A stretch of 16,113 nucleotides of DNA from Streptomyces caelestis. Its GTDB lineage: Bacteria; Actinomycetota; Actinomycetes; Streptomycetales; Streptomycetaceae. Each line of letters opens with the position of its first letter. Position 1 is the first letter of the stretch. The position numbers were made by a program, and so were the translations under genes. The notes beneath the pieces were generated by a model that saw only the letters and a program-made list of their open reading frames with translations, did no database searches and was not told where the DNA came from. Shown here in pieces: positions 1 to 6,031 of this stretch. The stretch is from the NCBI RefSeq assembly GCF_001279005.1, contig NZ_LGCN01000267.1, forward strand, positions 1-16,113, in the 5' to 3' direction.

Positions 1-95
1 GCAACCGGTCGCTGCTGTTCCGTGACCCCGACGGCAACCTCGTCAACTTCTTCACCCCCGTCACCCCGGCGGCCAGGGAGAAGTTCGCACGCTGA
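1..95 (+). CDS. VOC (glyoxalase/bleomycin-resistance fold) family protein, C-terminal end only
   Basis: The frame starting at base 3 encodes 30 residues ending in a TGA at 93-95; the gene begins outside the window. The residues include LFRDPDGNLVNFFTP, which is the typical last beta strand of vicinal-oxygen-chelate proteins. In that family the DPDGN turn precedes the C-terminal strand that often carries a metal-ligand position. The family includes lactoylglutathione lyases, extradiol dioxygenases and antibiotic-binding proteins, and the fragment is too short to tell these apart. It is followed after 47 bases by the IS481-like transposase frame, so the insertion sequence may have landed just behind this gene. 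Assignment to the superfamily is fairly secure; the specific function is unknown. Confidence 0.75.
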   Translation, partial: NRSLLFRDPDGNLVNFFTPVTPAAREKFAR

Positions 96-142
96 CGCCA
101 CGCACAGCCGCTCACGCGGGAGCCCTGAGATCCGGGTTCCCG

Positions 143-1243
143 GTGAACGCGGCCGCCGCGTCCAGGAGCGCCACCAGCAGGAGGCACCGGAACGCACCGC
201 TGACCCCCGAAGGACGTCTGCGCTTGTGCCTGCGGATCGACGCCGGACGTCCGATCGCGCACGTCGCCGCGGAAGCCGGGATCTCGCGCCGTTGCCTGGC
301 GAAGTGGTACGCCTGCTGGCGGGCGCACGGCGAGAACGGACTGCTCGACCACTCCTCCCACCCCGCTACCAGCCCCGCCCGCACCCCCGAGGACATCGCC
401 GACTTGGTGGAGGCGCTGCGGCGGCGGACCAAGCACGGGCCGGCCCGGCTCGCCGCCGGCCTACAGCGGCTGCACGGCGTCACACTCGCGCCGGCGACCG
501 CCCACCGCATCCTGGTGAGGCGAGGACTCAACCGGCTCCGGGACCTCGATCCACCGACCGGCGAGCAGCTGCGGGAGGTCATCCGCTACGAGCACGACCG
601 GCTCGGCGACCTGGTCCACGTCGACGTCAAGAAACTCGGACGTATCCCGACCGGCGGCGGCTGGCGGATGCACGGCGTCGGCACCGAGTCCGCCCGCGCT
701 TCCAAGCGCACCGGTCCCGACACCGGCAAGGTCGGATACACGTACCTGTGTTCGGCGCTCGACGACCACTCCCGGCTCGCCTACACCGAGGCCCTGGACG
801 ATGAGAAGGCCGTCACCGCGGTCGCCTTCTGGCACCGTGCCGTTGCCTTCTTCGCCGCCCACGGCATACACCGATCCGCCGCTGCCTCACCGACAACGGT
901 GCGTGCTACCGGTCTACGACCTGGGCTGACGCGCTCGCCGCGACCGGCACGAAGCACAAGCGGACCAGGCCGTACACGCCGCGCACGAACGGGAAGGTGG
1001 AGAGGTATGACGGGACGCTCTCCCGCGAGTGGGCGTACGTCCGCGGCTACACGACCGAGCGTGAACGACGCGTCGCACTGGTGGAGTTCGTGAACTACTA
1101 CAACCACGAGCGGCCGCACGCCGCACTCGGCGGCCGACCGCCCATCAGGCGGACCGCCGGGAGCGACTACCGGATCGTCTTCGACCAGCCGCCCGAACCA
1201 CTCACGGACATCCCGCAGCAGCTCACCTTCGAGGACTTCGTGC
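143..1243 (+). pseudogene. IS481-family transposase, frameshifted
   Basis: A DDE transposase of the IS481 type. The first frame (GTG at 143) has an N-terminal helix-turn-helix region at about residues 33-60 and the first catalytic Asp at residue 161 in LVHVDVKKLGRIP. The family then expects HGI, a short link and IRRxLTDNG. Here HGI is in the first frame (860-868) but IRRCLTDNG is in the next frame (from 874). This is explained by loss of one base near 867-868. In the second frame the second Asp (TDNG, codon 892) and the Glu (NGKVERY, codon 1000) are separated by 35 residues, the expected DD35E spacing. The tail resembles the family end near FEDF (about 1237); no stop follows closely, so the end is approximate. 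No full-length transposase can be made without frameshifting. The N-terminus before RHRNAPLTPEGRL is not typical and may also be damaged. Confidence 0.85.
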
Positions 1244-1249
1244 AACCAA

Positions 1250-1266
1250 GGTCCCGAGACACCACA
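1250..1266. repeat. candidate right terminal end of the IS481-like element
   Basis: Read inward from the outer edge, this stretch is TGTGGTGTCTCGGGAC, beginning with the TGT that IS481-type terminal inverted repeats usually carry. It lies just behind the end of transposase homology. I could not find a matching inverted copy between base 1 and the transposase start, so the left end is either diverged, truncated or elsewhere. This is a tentative call. Confidence 0.3.
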
Positions 1267-1359
1267 CTTAACTGGCTCTTCCTGCCTGGAAGTTACACCA
1301 CTCACCGTACAGACCCGCACTCCGTCACAGTCCCGCACCGCCTCACTGTGTGGGGCCGG

Positions 1360-1872
1360 TCAGGCGGCCGGCACGGTGCCGAGTTGGTCATGCACGTTTG
1401 CTACCGCGTTGATCTGATCTGTGCCCGCCTGGGTGAGGAAGACCCACGTCCCGTAGACGCCCCACATGAGGCCGAGCAGCGAACTCGCGGCGTAGAAGCC
1501 CATTCCGTTGGTGGAGCCGACGGTGGCGAACAGTCCGGCGGCGGCGATACCTGCCGCGAACACGACGAGCGCGACGACGAGGATGGGCCGCGCATGCTGG
1601 GACGTGCCACGGCGGGCTGCGTGGTCGAGCACCGAGAGCAGACTTGCGCTTGCTGCTGCGGCGACCAACAGTTCGACCCCGAGCGCCCAGGTCGGTTGCG
1701 GCAGGGTGACCAGCGATGCGGTGACTGTGGTTGTCAGGAACAGGGAGACGGTTTGCGCGGCGCGGTTGCGGTATTCCTGGGAGGTGGCGACGACGTCGAA
1801 GCGGAAGGCGACAACGATGAAGGTGAGGCCGGCGGCGCTTCCGCCGACGGTTGCGGCGAGCGTGGTCCACAT
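1360..1872 (-). CDS. small integral membrane protein, conserved hypothetical
   Basis: A 170-residue protein starting at the ATG at 1870-1872. It is preceded by an AGGAG ribosome-binding site about eight bases upstream; the frame stays open further upstream but that part lacks coding character. Hydrophobic segments lie at about residues 2-24, 40-57, 63-82, 96-117 and 125-147, so four or five membrane spans are likely. The opening MWTTLAATVGGSAAGLTFI, followed by a short basic stretch with Arg and Tyr, is typical of a family of small actinobacterial membrane proteins of unknown role, sometimes annotated as FtsH-modulator-like. No catalytic motif is visible. It lies downstream of the hydrolase on the same strand, but a hairpin between them argues for separate transcription or reduced read-through. 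Function is not known. Confidence 0.8.
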   Translation of the reverse strand: MWTTLAATVGGSAAGLTFIVVAFRFDVVATSQEYRNRAAQTVSLFLTTTVTASLVTLPQPTWALGVELLVAAAASASLLSVLDHAARRGTSQHARPILVVALVVFAAGIAAAGLFATVGSTNGMGFYAASSLLGLMWGVYGTWVFLTQAGTDQINAVANVHDQLGTVPAA

Positions 1873-1929
1873 GGCGGTTGCTCCTGTGCGATCCGTGCTG
1901 GGGTGGAAGGTCTCGGTGCGATGAAGTGC

Positions 1930-1961
1930 GGTGGGCGGCGGCCGTCGCACCGCCGCCCACC
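1930..1961 (-). terminator. hairpin terminator behind the hydrolase gene
   Basis: GTGGGCGGCG (1931-1940) and CGCCGCCCAC (1951-1960) form a perfect 10-bp stem, extended by one more G-C pair, with a 10-base loop. It sits nine bases beyond the hydrolase stop codon and before the next minus-strand gene. There is no U-tract, which is common for actinomycete terminators. It could instead attenuate transcription into the membrane-protein gene. Confidence 0.65.
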
Positions 1962-1969
1962 TCGCGGAA

Positions 1970-2944
1970 CTACCTCGTTTCGACCTTGGCCATCGGGTCT
2001 TCACCGTTCTCCAGAGCGTTCACCGCGTTCTTCCAGGACGGGTCGGCCGAGTAGAGCTGGCTGCGCAAGTAGGCCCACACGAGAGCCCGCAGAGTCGCCA
2101 CGCGCTCGGGATTCTCGTCGTCCGTCTCTGCCGCGTCGTATCCGGATATGCCACCGAAGATGTGACCAGCGCCGTACATGGTCACCATGGTCTTGTTGCC
2201 GCCGGGGCTGGCCGAGTAAGCGTCAGCACGGTAGCTGAGCCGATTGGAGAAGTTGGGGTTGAGGTCCTGATCGCCCACGATGATCAGGCCGGTGCCTGTC
2301 ATCTGCTCGAAGTCGGTGTAATACAGCACCGGGTAGTTCGTCTTGGCCCACTCGGCGAAGTGCTCGTCGTTGCCGATGCCCGGAGCTCCGATGAGCACTC
2401 CCGCCTTGACGCGAGAGTCGGAGAGGTCCTTCGGCCGGTCGTCGTCCGGGTCCAGCATCTGGGCTCCGAGGAGGAGGGAGACGGTGTTGCCGCCCAGGGA
2501 GTGTCCTACGGCACCGACACGGTCCCTGTCGATCCGCCGTTCGGCAAGACCAGGGACGGCGGCCTCGATGTCGTCGAGGCGGTCGAGGATGTTGTGCATG
2601 TCGGTGGCGCGGTCACGCCAGAACAGGGGCGCGTCCTTGAGGTCGGTGTCGCGCAGACCGAGGGCCGTCGAGTCCAGGTGGGTCGGCTGGATGACCGCGA
2701 ACCCGTGGGCGGCGAAGAAGTTCGCCAGCGGCCCGTAGCCGTTGTAGGAGGACAGGAAGTTCGCCAGCCCGTGCCCGTGGGACAGGAGGATGAGCGGCAG
2801 GTCGGTGCCGGTCGCGGGGATCGACACCTTGACCTCCAGCGGCACGGGCCGGCCGGGAACGTCGAGGGTGACCGGGTGGTAGGTGAGAACGGGTTGCGAC
2901 GCGTTGACCGGGATGTTGGCGGCGTCGCTGTACGGCTTGTTCAT
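1970..2944 (-). CDS. alpha/beta hydrolase (dienelactone hydrolase/chlorophyllase-like)
   Basis: A 324-residue serine hydrolase of the alpha/beta fold. The start is the ATG at 2942-2944, with an AAAGGG ribosome-binding site about six bases upstream; the longer open frame upstream lacks protein-like sequence. The oxyanion/strand region is LILLSHGHGL (51-60). The nucleophile elbow is GHSLGG with Ser149. The acid is probably Asp225 or Asp227 in IIVGDQD, and the His is His261 in GAGHIFGG, in the expected order. The length and the SHGHG plus GHSLGG layout resemble the COG4188 group of predicted dienelactone hydrolases and chlorophyllase-like esterases. No signal peptide is evident at MNKPYSDAANIPV, so it is probably cytoplasmic. 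It is divergent from the AraC regulator, suggesting that the regulator controls it. The natural substrate cannot be read from the sequence. Confidence 0.9.
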   Translation of the reverse strand: MNKPYSDAANIPVNASQPVLTYHPVTLDVPGRPVPLEVKVSIPATGTDLPLILLSHGHGLANFLSSYNGYGPLANFFAAHGFAVIQPTHLDSTALGLRDTDLKDAPLFWRDRATDMHNILDRLDDIEAAVPGLAERRIDRDRVGAVGHSLGGNTVSLLLGAQMLDPDDDRPKDLSDSRVKAGVLIGAPGIGNDEHFAEWAKTNYPVLYYTDFEQMTGTGLIIVGDQDLNPNFSNRLSYRADAYSASPGGNKTMVTMYGAGHIFGGISGYDAAETDDENPERVATLRALVWAYLRSQLYSADPSWKNAVNALENGEDPMAKVETR

Positions 2945-3246
2945 CGGAGCCCTTTCGAGATCGGTGTTGACATAGCGCCTGTCGTAACTGGCGGTAGGCA
3001 TGGAACTGGCGGTCGTGGCCGCGAGCCTGATGGGCCAGGAACGGCCGCCCGGCACCTGGGTCGGTGTGGACGGTGATCTCCGCAGCGGTGCACAGATCTC
3101 GTCAGGTGTTCGTCCCACGGTCTGACGGCAGGGGGAGGGCGACTGGCTCAACCATCGACTGTCATGCCTCCCTGGCCCGACGGATGCGCTTGTCCTGCCG
3201 GAAACTGTAAGATCAATCGAACAAGCCGAACTAGGGCGAAAATGAC
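2945..3246. promoter_or_regulatory. divergent promoter region, hydrolase / AraC regulator
   Basis: This 302-base gap separates two divergently transcribed genes and must carry both promoters. A TAAGAT at 3208-3213 in a locally A-rich stretch is a plausible -10 for the regulator, but I see no -35 at a normal distance. Neither a clear hydrolase promoter nor an obvious AraC-type direct-repeat operator could be picked out by eye. No convincing small gene was seen here. Confidence 0.45.
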
Positions 3247-4059
3247 ATGGCTGAGTCCGCGGTCGAAGGGCGTCGCAGAAGAGCACGGTTCGGAGTCGAG
3301 AGCCTGGCTGTGCGCGTTGCCGAGGGTGACTTCCCGACCGTTGTGAACAGCGGGTACACCGTCAAGATCACGCATGGCGGCTCCGCGCCCCCTTTTCAGT
3401 ACCTCGGGCGGACCCAGGGTCCCCCTGTTCCTGGCGCGGTGACGGTGATCGAGCCCCATGAGGTCGTGAGCTGCCTCGCTCAGGACAAAGCCGCCGCTGA
3501 CGGCCAGGCCGTTGTGCAACTGATGTTCATCGACGCCGATCTCATGCCAGTCGGCACAGGCCGGCCGCGCTTCCATGAGGTGACCTATTCAGACCGCAGC
3601 CTCTTCAACGGCATTGCCGCGCTGCACAGGGGTTTGGCGGACGGCGAGGATGAGTTGGATCTCGAGTCGTCGCTGATCCACTTGCTGAACGTCCTGCTCG
3701 CCAGGCATGCGGATGCTCCCGGCGCAGCGAGTCCGACACTTCGTCCTCGAGCGCTTCGTCAAGTACGGGAGATGCTCCACAGCCAACTGAACTCCAACAT
3801 CAAGCTCGACGACCTCGCGGCAGTCGCCGGTTGCAGCAAACGCCACTTGATCAGGAGTTTCCGGCAGGCTTACGGGGTTCCACCGCACCATTACCGGACC
3901 CTGTTGCGCTTGGCACGCGCCAAGTCCATGCTGGCAGCGGGACGATCCGTGGCAGAGACCGCCGCCGAGCTTGGTTACTGTGACCAGAGCCAGCTCAATC
4001 GGCACTTCCGACGGGAATTCGGCATGAGCGCAGGTGGCTATGCCAGAACCGTGCGGTAG
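3247..4059 (+). CDS. AraC-family transcriptional regulator
   Basis: A 270-residue regulator. The ATG at 3247 is chosen because a weak purine-rich AGGGCG lies about ten bases upstream; another ATG at 3242 runs straight into a stop. Residues about 15-110 form a cupin-like N-terminal sensing and dimerisation domain of the kind found in AraC-binding proteins. Residues about 170-270 are a typical AraC/XylS DNA-binding domain: the first helix-turn-helix is LDDLAAVAGCSKRHLIRSFRQ (189-207 core) and the second is around SVAETAAELGYCDQSQLNRHFRR (234-256). The conserved PxxYxxxLRLxxAKxLL-like linker is recognisable at 213-230. It is divergent from the alpha/beta hydrolase, which is its most likely target. 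The inducer is unknown. The gene looks intact. Confidence 0.9.
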   Translation: MAESAVEGRRRRARFGVESLAVRVAEGDFPTVVNSGYTVKITHGGSAPPFQYLGRTQGPPVPGAVTVIEPHEVVSCLAQDKAAADGQAVVQLMFIDADLMPVGTGRPRFHEVTYSDRSLFNGIAALHRGLADGEDELDLESSLIHLLNVLLARHADAPGAASPTLRPRALRQVREMLHSQLNSNIKLDDLAAVAGCSKRHLIRSFRQAYGVPPHHYRTLLRLARAKSMLAAGRSVAETAAELGYCDQSQLNRHFRREFGMSAGGYARTVR

Positions 4060-4590
4060 GTAGACCTGCGATGTCTTGGCTCAACTGCCACCTTGCCGGC
4101 CCCCATGGGAAAGCGCTGACCGGTGGGCCGGGTCACGTCCGCTCCGCACAGGCGGAGGTGAACCGTTCTGCGATGCGCGGCAGCGCCGGTCCTCGCCGCC
4201 GTGTGCGCGGGCAGCTGGGCGCCGAGGCAACCGCCACGCAGCCAATTCGGGCTAGTTGTAACCGCGAGCCGCCCTCGCTCGTCCCTGATTCCCTGGGGGA
4301 CCCAGCTCCGGGTTGCGCCCACCATCGATCAGGACGAAAATCCGGACCACACACGGGCCAACATCCAGCTTACAGTGAGCCCAACCTGCGTTTCTCCTGG
4401 TCACGGCGCTGCTCATGGTGTACCACCAGCAGACGAAGAACCTCCTGGGACCAACGTGCACCGCCCCCAGACGCAGCGCCTTACCTGTGTCGACGGCGGC
4501 TGAGCGGCAAGGCCGGACTCGGTCTCTCAGTCCGGTCACCTGCCACGCAACGACTCTGAGTCGATCAATCCCAGATGCCCGAGTTCAACG
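4060..4590. other. non-coding or decayed DNA, no gene recognised
   Basis: Several open frames cross this stretch on both strands, but none shows a plausible start with a ribosome-binding site, a family motif or consistent third-position G/C bias. I recognised no RNA gene, terminal repeat or conserved protein fragment. It starts directly behind the AraC regulator and leads into the AGTCAGCAC repeat cluster. Confidence 0.5.
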
Positions 4591-4596
4591 GAGCGT

Positions 4597-4684
4597 AGTC
4601 AGCACCAAGTCAGCACGGGACAGGTGAGGACGGGTGATGACGTGGGCTTTTAGTCAGCACCAAACCAGCACGGGAGTCAGCACC
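4597..4684. repeat. cluster of AGTCAGCAC short direct repeats
   Basis: AGTCAGCAC occurs exactly at 4597-4605, 4608-4616, 4652-4660 and 4675-4683, and a variant AACCAGCAC at 4663-4671. Adjacent members are spaced 11-12 bases apart, close to one helical turn. The block at 4597-4619 recurs in imperfect form 55 bases later. This arrangement suggests a protein-binding array: an operator, or arm-type sites of a tyrosine recombinase. No integrase gene or core attachment site is visible nearby, so the role is open. Confidence 0.6.
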
Positions 4685-4874
4685 GCACCGTCACATCATC
4701 CTGAACCACGCGTCCCGGACGGCACTCGTTTCGGTCATCACCGCTCCCCTGAACCGCCATTCCATAAGCCGGCATGGTGGCCGCACGTATAGCTGGTCCT
4801 CGAACTATATTGTCCCGCCACATGTGCGCTTGACCTGCGGATTCCTACGGTGTGGCGACACGCAAACGTCCCCG

Positions 4875-4968
4875 TCACACCCCAGGAAGTGGTGCCGATG
4901 TCGTCGCCCGCAACCGCTCCATCACACCCCAGGAAGTGGTGCCGATGTCGTCGCCCGCAACCGCTCCA
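4875..4968. repeat. perfect 47-bp tandem duplication
   Basis: Bases 4875-4921 and 4922-4968 are identical, each beginning TCACACCCCAGGAAG and ending AACCGCTCCA. Each unit carries an AGGAAG ribosome-binding site, an ATG nine bases later and about eight codons of the transporter remnant that follows. As 47 is not a multiple of three, the first ATG (4898) is out of frame with the second (4945). The perfect identity indicates a recent event in otherwise decayed DNA. Confidence 0.95.
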
Positions 4969-5037
4969 CCGGCCCCGAACAACCTCAAGCGCACCGTCGC
5001 CGCGTCCCTCATCGGCACCACCATCGAGTGGTACGAC
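4945..5037 (+). pseudogene. N-terminal remnant of an MHS-type (major facilitator) transporter
   Basis: The ATG at 4945 follows AGGAAG at a good distance. The product opens with a short polar segment and then LKRTVAASLIGTTIEWYD, which matches the characteristic first transmembrane entry (SxxGTxxEWYDF) of metabolite:proton symporters of the ProP/ShiA/KgtP type. Homology stops immediately after the Asp at 5037, where a full-length protein should continue for about 400 residues. The remaining frame to 5115 is polar and unrelated. It is therefore a gene cut off by deletion or recombination, not a functional transporter. The translation-initiation region is present twice because of the 47-bp duplication. 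Confidence 0.7.
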
Positions 5038-5269
5038 AACTCATCCGATCGGAGCTACGACCTGCGGCTTTCCGCTCCTGGCCCCGTGCGATCCGGCACC
5101 GAACCAGCACCGTGAAATCTCGCACCGCCCAGAAGTGACGAAGAGCCCGCTCGGAACAGGCCGCCGGCCCGCCCGACAAGGGCCCAGGAGGGTCACTCGC
5201 AGTAGGTGTGAACCTCGACCGGGGCGAGGGATTGGGGCGTCGTTCACGCTCGCCGACAGTCGTGACGAC

Positions 5270-5487
5270 CTCGAGTGGTTCACCTCGATCATCTGCCGGA
5301 GAATCTCGTCCGGCAGCTCCCGGAGGGGACCGGGCCGGACCGCCTGCCCGGCCGAGGTGATGAGTACGTCGCAGGGTTGTCCTTGCTCCTCCTCCCCTTC
5401 ATGGGTCGCGCACATGACGGCCGTCTGATCGACCACGTCAGCCTCGCGTTCCGCGTCCGGTAGTTCCATCGCCGCCACCACCGTTCT
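5270..5487 (-). pseudogene. short-chain dehydrogenase/reductase fragment
   Basis: On the minus strand the reading frame contains CDVLITSAGQAV, then GPLRELPDEILRQMIEVNH. In short-chain dehydrogenases the NAG-type motif (here SAG) ends the fourth beta strand, and a Phe/Leu-rich helix follows, ending in the conserved Asn of xxVN. The sequence upstream (TRTVVAAMELPDAEREADV) resembles the third strand and following acidic turn. The Rossmann glycine motif at the N-terminus and the catalytic Tyr-x-x-x-Lys are absent, and similarity stops abruptly after VNH. It is a central fragment of about 70 residues from a degraded gene. It lies between other gene scraps and about 550 bases beyond the 3' end of the giant toxin-like gene. 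Confidence 0.6.
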
Positions 5488-6031
5488 CGTTCCGTGCCGG
5501 CGAAGCCGACTACGTCGGTGTGGTGCCATCGGCGGATTCAGCCGCATCGAGGCGACCTGCACCAACCGCACCGGAGATCGAGAAGCTCCGGCAGAAGTCG
5601 GCTGATCCCCAACTCGCCGCGAACCGAGTCTTTGCCGGTATCGCACGCTCACCCTGGACGGCCCGGCCTCGTCGCGAAGGCGGCGGGCCATGTCGTCGGC
5701 GCAACCGCCGGCCTGCGGTCCCGAGTGGCTACGGTGGCCCACCAGCCACCGGGTCGTCATCGACGCCGATACCCGGCTCGTCGTGGTGGTCGGTGTCCGA
5801 GTTGGACGTGCGGGGCAGCGGGGCGGCGCCCCTTCGGGAGAAGACTCCGTCGGAGTTTGCCGGTGCCCGGCTGACGTTCGACACGCCGGCGCGGCGGACC
5901 GTGCCGGTAGGGAAGGTCGGGGAAGCCCGGCCAGGTACACCTCGCCGGCGCCCTCAAGTCTTCGGGAGCGGCACGAGGGCGGGACGATGTGCCTTCCTTC
6001 CGTCCACACCCCCGGCCGCCCCCTCCGCCCG
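5488..6031. other. decayed DNA downstream of the giant gene
   Basis: Apart from the short IS5-like scrap, the open frames here show no start with a ribosome-binding site and no recognisable domain on either strand. In particular there is no intact small gene immediately downstream of the giant ORF, where an immunity gene might be expected. I saw no convincing terminator hairpin right after the giant gene's stop. Confidence 0.5.
5747..5794 (+). mobile_element. possible scrap of an IS5-like transposase
   Basis: A 16-residue stretch, HRVVIDADTRLVVVVG, resembles the segment around the catalytic core of some actinomycete IS5-type transposases, where it is normally followed by a GNRNDC-like motif. 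Neither the downstream motif nor neighbouring catalytic residues are present, and I found no terminal repeats. The call rests on memory of a short motif only and may be coincidence. Confidence 0.35.

Noticed and set aside
22..804. 260-residue plus-strand open frame overlapping the transposase
   Set aside because: It is Arg/Pro-rich without domain features and is an out-of-frame shadow of the transposase.
1326..1350. Inverted repeat CACAGT / ACTGTG behind the membrane-protein gene as a terminator
   Set aside because: Only six base pairs with a 13-base loop; too weak to call.
1266..2238. Continuation of the transposase second frame as a 413-residue plus-strand protein
   Set aside because: Beyond about 1243 it loses transposase similarity and runs antisense to the membrane-protein and hydrolase genes, both of which have ribosome-binding sites and family motifs.
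4038..4559. Overlapping short frames on both strands behind the AraC gene
   Set aside because: No ribosome-binding sites, motifs or consistent codon bias; none could be told apart from chance open frames.
5293..5316. Perfect 8-bp inverted repeat CTGCCGGA / TCCGGCAG
   Set aside because: It lies within the dehydrogenase fragment, over codons of the LPDEIL region, with no terminator context; probably chance.
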